From assembly GCA_051654865.1 (NCBI GenBank), contig JBOFYV010000051.1, positions 1-23,386 on the forward strand: a DNA stretch of 23,386 nucleotides, read 5' to 3'. Positions 7,576 to 14,207 of this stretch are shown piece after piece. The position numbers and the translations under genes are program-made. The notes beneath the pieces were generated by a model. The model did no database searches and was not told where the DNA came from. It saw only the letters and a program-made list of their open reading frames with translations. Every line of letters begins with the position of its first letter. Positions within the stretch are counted from its first letter, which is position 1. This stretch comes from JBOFOR01 sp051654865 (GTDB lineage Bacteria; Bacillota; Clostridia; Peptostreptococcales; Peptostreptococcaceae).

Positions 7576-9780
7576 TTAACATTTTGAATTAGCATTTTTT
7601 ACATCATAACGGTCAGCATTCATTACTTTATTCCAAGCAAAGACAAAGTCCTTTAGGAATTTAATTTCAGATCCTTCGCTTGCATAAACCTCACAGATAG
7701 CACGAAGTTGAGCATTAGATCCAAAAACAAGATCAACTCTTGTTCCCATCCATTTTAACTTATCTGTTTCTCTATCACGTCCTTCGAATATTTCATCATC
7801 ACTAGATGTAGGTTTCCACACAGTATCCATATCCAAAAGATTTACAAAGAAGTCATTAGTAAGGGTTTCTGGTTTGTTTGTGAAGACACCATATTTAGTA
7901 TTATTAAAGTTAGCATTTAATACACGCATACCGCCTAATAATACTGTCATCTCAGGTGCAGTCAAAGTTAAAAGTTGTGCCTTATCAATTAATAATGCTT
8001 CTGATGGAACAGAATACTTTGATTTTAGATAGTTTCTAAATCCATCTGCTTTTGGTTCAAGTACAGCAAATGATTTTACATCAGTTTCTTCTTGAGTTGC
8101 ATCAGTACGTCCTGGAGTGAAAGGAACTCTGATTTTATAACCAGCATTTTTTGCAGCCTTTTCAATAGCTGCGGAACCTGCTAGAACAATTAAATCAGCT
8201 AAAGATATTTTCTTATTGGTAGTTTGAGAAGCATCAAAATCTGCTTTTATGTTTTCTAGGACTTCTAGTACTTTATTTAATCTATTAGGCTCATTAACTT
8301 CCCAAGATTTCTGAGGTTCTAGACGAATTCTAGCTCCATTTGCACCTCCACGCTTATCAGAGCCTCTAAATGTAGAAGCAGATGACCAAGACGTATAAAC
8401 AAGATCAGAGATACTTAGTCCCGAACTTAATATTTTACCTTTAAGGGTTTTAACATCATCTTCATTAACTAATTCATAATCAACCTTAGGAACAGGATCT
8501 TGCCAAATTAGTTTTTCACTAGGAACCTCAGGTCCTAGATACCTAGAAAGAGGACCCATATCACGATGAGTTAGTTTAAACCATGCACGAGCGAAGTCAT
8601 CAGCAAACTTATCTGGGTTATTTAAATAGTTTTTAGCAATTTTATTATATATAGGATCATATAGAATACCTAAATCTGCAGTAGTCATCATAGGACGATG
8701 CTTAATAGATGGGTCGTGTGCATCTACTATCATATCTTCTTCAGCTACATCTTTAGCTAACCACTGGTATGCACCAGCAGGACTTTTAACTAATTCCCAT
8801 TGATACTTAAATAATGTTTTAAAATATCCCATAGTCCATTTAGTAGGCTCAGGTTTCCAAGCACCTTCAATTCCACTACTTATAGTATCAATACCTTTAC
8901 CTGTTTTATAGCTATTTTTCCAGCCAAGCCCTTGTTGTTCTATATTAGCAGCATCAGGTGGAGGACCAACATATGTAGGAGAAGCTGCTCCATGGCATTT
9001 ACCAAATGTATGACCTCCAGCTATAAGTGCTACAGTTTCCTCATCATTCATAGCCATACGTGCAAAAGTCTCTCTAACATCTTTTGCAGAACCTACAGGA
9101 TCAGGTTTTCCATCAGGTCCTTCAGGATTTACATAAATTAATCCCATTTGAACAGCAGCAAGAGGATTTTCTATTTTACCATCAGGGTCTTTATTAGTCA
9201 CAAGCCATTTTGTAGTCATACCCCAGTAGATATCCTGAGGTTCCCAAACATCTACACGTCCACCGGCAAATCCAAAGGTCTTAAGTCCCATAGACTCAAG
9301 TGCACAGTTACCTGTTAGAATCATGAGGTCAGCCCAGGATATTTTATCTCCATATTTTTGTTTTATAGGCCAAAGTAATCTGCGAGCTTTATCCAAGTTG
9401 ATATTATCTGGCCAACTGTTAAGGGGAGGGAATCTTTGCGAGCCATCACCAGCTCCACCTCTTCCATCACCTATTCTATAAGTACCTGCACTATGCCATG
9501 CCATACGAATAAAAAATGGTCCATAGTGACCATAGTCAGCTGGCCACCAATCCTTAGAGTCTGTCATTAGTGCATATAAATCCTTTTTTAATGCATAAAA
9601 ATCAAGTTTACAAAATTCCTTAGCATAATCAAATTTACTTCCCATTGGATTACTCAAACTAGAATTTTGACTAAGTATGTCTAGATTTAATTGATCAGGT
9701 AACAAATTATTGTTTGTACATCCCATATCTATTGTAGAACCACTTGATCTTCCTGTGAATGGACATCTCATTTCTCCCAC
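7576..9780 (-). CDS. katG: catalase-peroxidase KatG
   Basis: Bifunctional heme enzyme that removes H2O2 by catalase and peroxidase reactions in the cytoplasm. At 734 aa it has the usual two-domain KatG length. The distal heme side is R92, W95, H96 in IRMAWHSAG; the proximal His is H257 in GGHTFGK, with W308 and the Asp of TTADLGILYDP supporting it. The catalase-specific Met-Tyr-Trp adduct is complete (W95, Y216 in IYVNPEGP, M242 in FARMAMND), and S302 corresponds to M. tuberculosis Ser315. The start is GTG 9780, nine bases after the GGAGG of an AAAGGAGG site; the later ATG at 9771 is too far from it. It stands alone and convergent to the cyclase gene. G+C is visibly higher than in the flanks, partly because the protein is rich in Trp, Gly and Pro. 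Complete KatG is patchily distributed in anaerobic clostridia, so transfer is possible. Confidence 0.97.
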   Translation of the reverse strand: MGEMRCPFTGRSSGSTIDMGCTNNNLLPDQLNLDILSQNSSLSNPMGSKFDYAKEFCKLDFYALKKDLYALMTDSKDWWPADYGHYGPFFIRMAWHSAGTYRIGDGRGGAGDGSQRFPPLNSWPDNINLDKARRLLWPIKQKYGDKISWADLMILTGNCALESMGLKTFGFAGGRVDVWEPQDIYWGMTTKWLVTNKDPDGKIENPLAAVQMGLIYVNPEGPDGKPDPVGSAKDVRETFARMAMNDEETVALIAGGHTFGKCHGAASPTYVGPPPDAANIEQQGLGWKNSYKTGKGIDTISSGIEGAWKPEPTKWTMGYFKTLFKYQWELVKSPAGAYQWLAKDVAEEDMIVDAHDPSIKHRPMMTTADLGILYDPIYNKIAKNYLNNPDKFADDFARAWFKLTHRDMGPLSRYLGPEVPSEKLIWQDPVPKVDYELVNEDDVKTLKGKILSSGLSISDLVYTSWSSASTFRGSDKRGGANGARIRLEPQKSWEVNEPNRLNKVLEVLENIKADFDASQTTNKKISLADLIVLAGSAAIEKAAKNAGYKIRVPFTPGRTDATQEETDVKSFAVLEPKADGFRNYLKSKYSVPSEALLIDKAQLLTLTAPEMTVLLGGMRVLNANFNNTKYGVFTNKPETLTNDFFVNLLDMDTVWKPTSSDDEIFEGRDRETDKLKWMGTRVDLVFGSNAQLRAICEVYASEGSEIKFLKDFVFAWNKVMNADRYDVKNANSKC

Positions 9781-9833
9781 ACTGATACGCCTCCTTTACT
9801 TTGCAATATACTCCATTACATAATATGAAAATA

Positions 9834-9855
9834 AAATATTCATTATGCTAGATAA
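9834..9855. repeat. right copy of the direct repeat flanking katG
   Basis: AAATATTCATT (9834-9844) joined directly to ATGCTAGATAA (9845-9855), 54 bases upstream of the katG start codon. It matches 7535-7570 exactly apart from the 14-base insertion there. The second half is also part of an imperfect ATTAT-N5-ATAAT dyad, so an operator role cannot be excluded. Confidence 0.7.
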
Positions 9856-9913
9856 TATAAAGCGTATCTCATTTTAATATTAGAATTATTTAAATTTGAA
9901 TGGAGGATTAACA

Positions 9914-9950
9914 TTGAATTAACAGTGGATTTATTATAATTTGATTATAG
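9914..9950 (+). promoter_or_regulatory. putative rightward promoter with dyad in the katG upstream region
   Basis: TTGAAT (9914-9919) and TATAAT (9935-9940) are 15 bases apart, pointing right. The -10 is half of a TATAAT-TTG-ATTATA dyad (9935-9949). This resembles half-sites of PerR/Fur-type boxes, but the spacing is wrong for a standard PerR box. I saw no clear katG promoter on the other strand between here and 9781. Confidence 0.35.
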
Positions 9951-9965
9951 TAAGAAGTATAGAAA

Positions 9966-10262
9966 ATGAGATTTATCTTTAAGTATAGAGGATATATTAG
10001 ATGTAGTGTTTGCAAGTATAGATATTATATATGGTATGGGGAGTTGGTTATAAAGTTGAGAAATTATAGTGGGAAAATTATAAAAGAGAAGAGTTTGATG
10101 TTTAATTTAATGTTAATATTATCACTATTTATGTTGGCACAGGTGACAGGTATAGTAATATGTTTTAGATTTTTTAGTCATAGCTTAATATTAACATTAT
10201 CAAGTTTATTTTTAATAAACTTTGCAATGTATAAGATTATGAGATATTTGTTCATATTATAG
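9966..10262 (+). CDS. doubtful small membrane ORF, up to 98 aa
   Basis: This is the only substantial open frame between katG and the L21 promoter. The last 55 or so residues hold two hydrophobic segments (LMLILSLFMLAQVTGIVICF and ILTLSSLFLINFAMY) with basic ends, which looks like a small two-TM protein. The first 40 residues are Tyr/Arg/Lys-rich and not protein-like. No start has a good ribosome binding site: ATG 9966 has none, and TTG 10056 lies 12 bases after GGGGAG. A promoter-like sequence lies at 9914-9940. It may be a real short membrane protein starting internally, a decayed gene, or chance. Otherwise this stretch holds only the repeat and promoter elements listed here. Confidence 0.3.
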   Translation: MRFIFKYRGYIRCSVCKYRYYIWYGELVIKLRNYSGKIIKEKSLMFNLMLILSLFMLAQVTGIVICFRFFSHSLILTLSSLFLINFAMYKIMRYLFIL

Positions 10263-10292
10263 TTCTAAGGTGCATAATACATAAATTGTAAG

Positions 10293-10322
10293 TTGACAAA
10301 GTACATCAAAAAAGTGTATATT
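10293..10322 (+). promoter_or_regulatory. promoter of the rplU-rpmA operon
   Basis: Perfect -35 TTGACA (10293-10298), 18-bp spacer, -10 TATATT (10317-10322). Transcription should begin near 10329, giving a structured leader of about 80 bases before rplU, as expected for a constitutive, autoregulated ribosomal operon. Confidence 0.8.
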
Positions 10323-10329
10323 AATAATG

Positions 10330-10404
10330 CGATACCGCACAGACAAGGTCTAAAACTTCTATTATTAAGAAGTACCTTTTATGGCGAGTTTAAAACAGAG
10401 GAGG
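10330..10404 (+). ncRNA. ribosomal protein L21 leader RNA
   Basis: The leader opens with ACCGCAC and GACAAGGT, which I recognise as conserved positions of the Firmicutes L21 leader. AAGGT (10345-10349) pairs with ACCTT (10374-10378), enclosing an inner hairpin ACTTCT/AGAAGT (10355-10360 with 10368-10373) with a 7-nt loop. The known role is autogenous control: excess L21 binds the leader and lowers expression of its operon. A covariance-model match to the Rfam L21 leader family would settle it. The in-frame ATG at 10381 lies within this RNA and is not the rplU start. Confidence 0.65.
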
Positions 10405-10410
10405 ACGTTT

Positions 10411-10722
10411 ATGTACGCAATAGTAAAAACTGGTGGAAAACAATACAAAGTTTCAGAAGGTGATGTTTTATTTGTCGAAAGAATAGAAGCTAATGAAGGT
10501 GACGTTGTTACTTTAAATGATGTATTAGCTATAACAAAAGATGGAGAGTTAGTAGTGGGTACTCCAGTAGTAGAAGGAGCATCAGTACAAGCGAAAGTTG
10601 TAGAACAAGGTAAAGCTAAGAAAATAATAGTTTACAAGTACAAAGCTAAAAAAGATTATAGAAGAAAGCAAGGTCATCGTCAACAATATACTAAGATAGT
10701 TGTTGAAAAGATAAACGCTTAA
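10411..10722 (+). CDS. rplU: 50S ribosomal protein L21
   Basis: Large-subunit protein that binds 23S rRNA. It begins MYAIVKTGGKQYKV, ends with the basic KKDYRRKQGHRQQYTKIVVEKI signature, and is 103 aa long, the standard size. ATG 10411 follows GAGGAGG at 10398-10404; reading from ATG 10381 would add ten residues encoded by the leader and is rejected. It is first in the operon with rpmA 72 bases downstream. In most Firmicutes the protease gene prp (ysxB) sits between these two; here there is no ORF for it. Confidence 0.97.
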   Translation: MYAIVKTGGKQYKVSEGDVLFVERIEANEGDVVTLNDVLAITKDGELVVGTPVVEGASVQAKVVEQGKAKKIIVYKYKAKKDYRRKQGHRQQYTKIVVEKINA

Positions 10723-10794
10723 TTAATATATAAATTAGAGATTACCAGGGAATTCCCGAAAAAATATAAATATCCTAAAGTAGGAGGAGCAAAT

Positions 10795-11085
10795 ATGTTA
10801 AATATGAATTTACAATTACTAGCATCTAAAAAAGGGGTAGGATCTTCTAAAAACGGTAGAGATTCTATAGCTAAAAGATTAGGTGTAAAAAGATATGATG
10901 GACAAGTTGTTACTGCAGGAAGTATAATAGTTAGACAAAGAGGAACTAAAATACATCCAGGAACTAATGTAGGAAAAGGTGGAGATGATACTTTATTCGC
11001 ATTAGTAGATGGTTCTGTTAAGTTTGAAAGAAAAGATAAGAAAAGAAAGAAAGTTAGTGTATACCCAGTTTCAATAGCTGAGTAA
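10795..11085 (+). CDS. rpmA: 50S ribosomal protein L27 with cleavable N-terminal extension
   Basis: Large-subunit protein near the peptidyl-transferase centre. The product (96 aa) begins MLNMNLQLLA then SKKGVGSSKNGRDS, the normal mature L27 start. The first ten residues are the Firmicutes-type extension that the cysteine protease Prp removes before assembly (usual site after LQFFA; here LQLLA). TAGGAGGAG about 7 bases upstream fixes ATG 10795. The gap to rplU contains a 10-bp palindrome (GGGAATTCCC at 10748-10757) but no coding frame. A strong terminator follows, so obgE is not part of this operon, unlike the common rplU-prp-rpmA-obgE order. Confidence 0.97.
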   Translation: MLNMNLQLLASKKGVGSSKNGRDSIAKRLGVKRYDGQVVTAGSIIVRQRGTKIHPGTNVGKGGDDTLFALVDGSVKFERKDKKRKKVSVYPVSIAE

Positions 11086-11103
11086 TATATTATCAATAGA
11101 GTA

Positions 11104-11143
11104 AAAGATACTCTTTCGTAAAATACGAGAGAGTATCTTTTTT
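11104..11143 (+). terminator. terminator of the rplU-rpmA operon
   Basis: A 17-bp stem with one G-U pair (11104-11120 with 11124-11140) has an AAA loop and ends in a run of six T to 11143. Strong intrinsic terminator. Confidence 0.92.
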
Positions 11144-11225
11144 AGTACAATAAAAAATCAAAGAAGGAAAAAATATAAGAAATAAGTAATATATTATAGT
11201 AAAGTTTAAAATATAGGGGGATGAC

Positions 11226-12320
11226 ATGGAGTACAATGAAAAATATCCATTACTAGAAATAAATCTAAATAAGATTTATGAGAATGTAAAATACATAGTA
11301 AGCTTATGTGACAACCTAGATATAAACGTAGCAGGGGTAATAAAAGGTCTAAATGCACAAGATGAAGTAGTAAAAAAGCTTGTGGAGGGTGGATGTAAGT
11401 ATATAGCTAGTTCTAGAATAGAGCAACTAATAAATCTAAAACAAAATGATATAAATAATGAGACTATGTTAATTCGTATGCCTATGCAAAGAGAACTAAG
11501 GGAAGTAGTAAAATATATAGATATTAGCTTGAATTCAGAGCTAGATACAATAATAAAACTAAATAATGAAGGAAACAGACAAAATAAAATCCATAAAGTA
11601 GTCCTTATGATGGATTTAGGAGATTTGAGAGAAGGAATTATTGATGAAAAAGAATTAATAGAAACTGCAATATACATAGAAAATAATCTAAAAAATATAA
11701 AATTATATGGAATAGGAACAAATTTAAGTTGTTATGGTTCTATAAAACCATCTTTTGATAATTTAAATAAGTTGTGTAAAGTAGCTGAAATAATAGAAGA
11801 AAAAATAGAGAGAGAGCTAGATGTAGTATCAGGTGGCGCAACTACCACGATTCCTTTAATATTTGAAAATAAGATTCCTAAAAAGATAAACAATTTAAGA
11901 GTTGGAGAGGCAATGTTAATTGGAAGAGACTTAGTTGATTATTGGGGCTATAATGAAGCAAAATTACACACAGATACATTAAGACTAAAAGCAGAGATTA
12001 TAGAATTAAAACAAAAACCAACATATCCAATTGGAGAAATGTTTATAGATGCATTTGGAAATAAGCGTACTTATCAAGATAGAGGGATAAAAACTAGAGC
12101 AATACTTGGTATAGGCAAACTGGATTTTGTATGTGAAGATACTCTGATTCCCTTAATAAAAGGAATAGAGATAATAGGAAGTAGCAGTGATCATTTAATT
12201 GTAGAAATAGATAGTGAAACAACAAATTTTAAGGTAGGGGATATAATTGATTTTGGAATGTATTATCCAAATGCTTTGTATCTAAGTGCCTCAAACTATG
12301 TAAGTAAGGTTTATATATAG
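11226..12320 (+). CDS. alanine/ornithine racemase-family PLP enzyme
   Basis: A 364-aa fold-type III PLP enzyme: alanine racemase-like N-terminal barrel and C-terminal beta domain. K40 in VAGVIKG is the likely PLP-binding lysine. Further family marks are ASSRIEQL, LMMDLGDLREGI, GIGTNLSCYG and VSGGATTTIPL. The LMMDLGDLREGI and GTNLxCYG stretches are what I associate with the ornithine racemase group of clostridia, which interconverts L- and D-ornithine for fermentation, rather than with biosynthetic Alr; no second barrel-type catalytic Tyr motif of Alr was identified by eye. The substrate is therefore unproven. ATG 11226 follows a GGGGG ribosome binding site. It is monocistronic, with no other ornithine-pathway gene in view. 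Confidence 0.82.
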   Translation: MEYNEKYPLLEINLNKIYENVKYIVSLCDNLDINVAGVIKGLNAQDEVVKKLVEGGCKYIASSRIEQLINLKQNDINNETMLIRMPMQRELREVVKYIDISLNSELDTIIKLNNEGNRQNKIHKVVLMMDLGDLREGIIDEKELIETAIYIENNLKNIKLYGIGTNLSCYGSIKPSFDNLNKLCKVAEIIEEKIERELDVVSGGATTTIPLIFENKIPKKINNLRVGEAMLIGRDLVDYWGYNEAKLHTDTLRLKAEIIELKQKPTYPIGEMFIDAFGNKRTYQDRGIKTRAILGIGKLDFVCEDTLIPLIKGIEIIGSSSDHLIVEIDSETTNFKVGDIIDFGMYYPNALYLSASNYVSKVYI

Positions 12321-12418
12321 TATTTTTACATATAATAAGTTAGTATAAAACATATAAATTTAAACATAGTGAATAAAAATATGATAGAAAATATAAGCAA
12401 TAAGAAATGGAGATTAAT

Positions 12419-12871
12419 ATGAAGGACTTGATATTATTACAAGAACACATACCGAAATTAATATTAGCTGCGGTTATTGGCGGTGTAATAGGGCTAGAGC
12501 GAAGTAATCGTGGTGTAGGTATAGTTGGATATGGAACACTTGCTATCATAACCTTAGGGTGTACCTTACTAACTATTTTGTCAGTCAATGCTATGGGTGG
12601 TGCTGATCCATCAAGGCTAATAGCCAATATAATTAGTTCAATAGGTTTTCTTGCTGGAGGTGTAATATTCACAAGAAGAACAGAAAATGATAAAGAGTTA
12701 GTTGGACTAACTACAGGAGCAGTAATTTTTACACTTTCAGCTATCGGCATAACTATAGGACTTGGGTATTATGGATTAGCTATAGTAGCGGCTGTATTAG
12801 TAGAACTTAATATATTAATTTCAAAATTAATAAAAAAAAGTCGAAAAAACTCCAACGATGAAATAGAGTAG
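12419..12871 (+). CDS. MgtC/SapB-family membrane protein
   Basis: A 150-aa integral membrane protein with four to five hydrophobic segments. Family marks are GGVIGLERSNRG near the N terminus and DPSRLIANIISSIGFLAGGVIF in the middle, matching the conserved GLERE and DPSRIAAQVVSGIGFLGAG motifs of the MgtC N-terminal domain. It lacks the C-terminal ACT-like cytosolic domain found in Salmonella MgtC, ending in a short Lys-rich tail. The family is linked to Mg2+ limitation and modulation of membrane ATPases, but the short members are largely uncharacterised. The start is ATG 12419 because GGAGA lies 6 bases upstream; the in-frame ATG at 12407 overlaps that site. Its stop codon is inside the left arm of a bidirectional terminator. 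Confidence 0.87.
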   Translation: MKDLILLQEHIPKLILAAVIGGVIGLERSNRGVGIVGYGTLAIITLGCTLLTILSVNAMGGADPSRLIANIISSIGFLAGGVIFTRRTENDKELVGLTTGAVIFTLSAIGITIGLGYYGLAIVAAVLVELNILISKLIKKSRKNSNDEIE

Positions 12872-12924
12872 TATAAATATAATATCCCCTAGCAATTTGC
12901 TAGGGGATATTATATTTATACTAC
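12868..12924. terminator. bidirectional terminator spanning both gene ends
   Basis: A perfect 27-bp inverted repeat (arms 12868-12894 and 12898-12924, centre ATT, core TCCCCTAGCA) lies between convergent genes. The left arm covers the MgtC-family stop codon, and the right arm covers the stop and last two codons of the minus-strand gene. AT-rich flanks of the stem supply U-rich tails in both directions. Confidence 0.85.
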
Positions 12925-13242
12925 TTCTATATCAGCTATTTCTATTCTAGTAGTTTTAACTTTTCCAATAGGGAGAGTTAACCCTGGGTTATCATCCTTA
13001 AATCCATATATATTATTTTTTTTATAATTTGATTTATTAAAAGCGTATGAAGTTCTTTTATTTTCGTATAAATGTATATCTTTTTCGATAGTATCTAAAA
13101 TACTAGAATCAAGATCTACCGTATCAAGTTCAGATGTTTCAAGGCTTACTTCCTTAGTTTTGTCCTTCTCAAAGTAGAATCTATTTCCTTCGCTATCAGT
13201 GCCTTCAGCATAAACCAAATAGCTAACTTTAATCATATTCAT
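12916..13242 (-). CDS. hypothetical protein, 108 aa
   Basis: I do not recognise this protein. It is soluble and acidic with no signal, membrane segment or cysteine. The N-terminal part reads as beta strands (IKVSYLVYAEGTDSEGNRFYFEK), the middle is an Asp/Leu/Ser-rich helix (SELDTVDLDSSILDTIEKDI), and the end is again beta-like (VKTTRIEIADIEVV). ATG 13242 is chosen over ATG 13236 because AGGAG at 13257-13253 is 10 bases away. It is a single gene, convergent with the MgtC-family gene and divergent from the ABC operon at 13497, with about 250 bases between the divergent starts. Confidence 0.75.
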   Translation of the reverse strand: MNMIKVSYLVYAEGTDSEGNRFYFEKDKTKEVSLETSELDTVDLDSSILDTIEKDIHLYENKRTSYAFNKSNYKKNNIYGFKDDNPGLTLPIGKVKTTRIEIADIEVV

Positions 13243-13323
13243 TTCTTTATATCTCCTATCCCCTGTGCTATATCTATTAATATCAATTAATTTTATTAAA
13301 TTATTTTCATGATAAATATATCA

Positions 13324-13347
13324 TATGTTGTTGAAATTTACAACATA
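13324..13347. repeat. 8-bp dyad in the divergent intergenic region
   Basis: TATGTTGT (13324-13331) and ACAACATA (13340-13347) are perfect inverted arms around 8 AT-rich bases. It lies about 80 bases upstream of the hypothetical gene at 13242 and could be an operator for it. No other support. Confidence 0.35.
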
Positions 13348-13422
13348 AGTAGATAATAAAAAAAGAATCAAAAGTTTCACAAAATTTATTCTTTATTAGC
13401 CATAGATAATTTCATAAAAATG

Positions 13423-13461
13423 TTGCACATAAAATAGGTTTGTTATATATTATATATAACA
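13423..13461 (+). promoter_or_regulatory. promoter with palindromic operator for the ABC exporter operon
   Basis: TTGCAC (13423-13428), 17-bp spacer, TATATT (13446-13451) make a good sigma-A promoter, 46 bases before the ATPase start codon. The -10 is the centre of a perfect palindrome with 10-bp arms and a single central base (13441-13461, half-site TGTTATATAT). A dimeric repressor, for example of the GntR/YtrA type that often controls such exporters, could block RNA polymerase here. No regulator gene lies next to the operon. Confidence 0.65.
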
Positions 13462-13496
13462 GATAGAAAAACTATAAAAATAAGGGAGTAAATATT

Positions 13497-14207
13497 ATGT
13501 TAAAGATTACAAATTTATCAAAATCATATAAAAATAAAAAAGCAATAGATAACATATCAATGGAAATAAATAAAGGTGAAATATTTGGTTTTATTGGGCA
13601 TAATGGAGCTGGTAAGACAACTACTATAAAATCAGTAGTTGGAATACATGATTTTGAAGAAGGAGAAATTTTAATAAATTCTAAATCTATCAAAACATAT
13701 CCTATAGAATGTAAAAGAGAGATAGCATATATACCAGATAATCCAGATTTATATGAAGCGCTTACAGGAATCGGATATCTAAATTTTATAGCAGACATTT
13801 TTAAAATAGATAAAAAAGAAAGAGAAGAAAAAATTATATATTATTCAAAGAAATTTGAAATAGACAAAGCTTTAGGAGATTTGATATCATCTTATTCACA
13901 TGGTATGAAACAAAAGCTAGCAATAATATCAGCTTTAGTTCATAGCCCTAAAATACTTATACTAGATGAACCTTTTGTAGGGCTAGATCCAAAGGCTGCA
14001 TTTACACTAAAGGAAATAATGAGAGAATTTTGTGATAACGGAGGTTGTATATTTTTCTCAACGCATGTCCTAGAAGTAGCTGAAAAAATATGTGATAGAA
14101 TAGCTATAATAAAAGGAGGAAAGCTAGTAGCTTATGGGAAAACACAAGAAGTAAAAGGTGATAAATCCCTTGAGAATATATTTATGGAGATGATTGACAA
14201 TGAGTAA
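13497..14207 (+). CDS. ABC transporter ATP-binding protein
   Basis: The 236-aa nucleotide-binding subunit of an ABC-2-type exporter. Walker A is GHNGAGKTT at residues 34-42, the signature is the variant SYSHGMKQK near 131 in place of LSGGQ, Walker B with catalytic Glu is ILILDEPFVGLDP near 155, and the switch His is in FFSTHVLE. Overall it resembles the EcsA/BcrA-like drug or protein export group. AGGGAG at 13483-13488 precedes ATG 13497. It overlaps the permease gene by 8 bases, so the two are translationally coupled and form one transporter. Substrate unknown. Confidence 0.93.
   Translation: MLKITNLSKSYKNKKAIDNISMEINKGEIFGFIGHNGAGKTTTIKSVVGIHDFEEGEILINSKSIKTYPIECKREIAYIPDNPDLYEALTGIGYLNFIADIFKIDKKEREEKIIYYSKKFEIDKALGDLISSYSHGMKQKLAIISALVHSPKILILDEPFVGLDPKAAFTLKEIMREFCDNGGCIFFSTHVLEVAEKICDRIAIIKGGKLVAYGKTQEVKGDKSLENIFMEMIDNE

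Noticed and set aside
9055..9110. Apparent loss of the adduct Met in KatG
   Set aside because: The EQQGLGW stretch first seemed to lack the Met, but the adduct Met is the one in FARMAMND (M242), 26 residues after Y216, and it is present.
9935..9951. PerR box upstream of katG
   Set aside because: The half-sites resemble PerR, but are 3 bases apart instead of 1 and lie about 155 bases from katG; it overlaps a rightward -10 instead.
10381..10410. ATG 10381 as the start of L21
   Set aside because: It lies in the leader RNA; the GAGGAGG site and the conserved MYAIVKTGGKQ start place the gene at 10411.
10748..10757. GGGAATTCCC palindrome between rplU and rpmA as a gene remnant or terminator
   Set aside because: Only 10 bp, no loop or T run, and no trace of prp coding sequence around it.
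10719..11096. 125-aa minus-strand frame covering rpmA
   Set aside because: Shadow of L27 on the opposite strand; it is not a relocated prp gene, lacking the expected protease His and Cys motifs.
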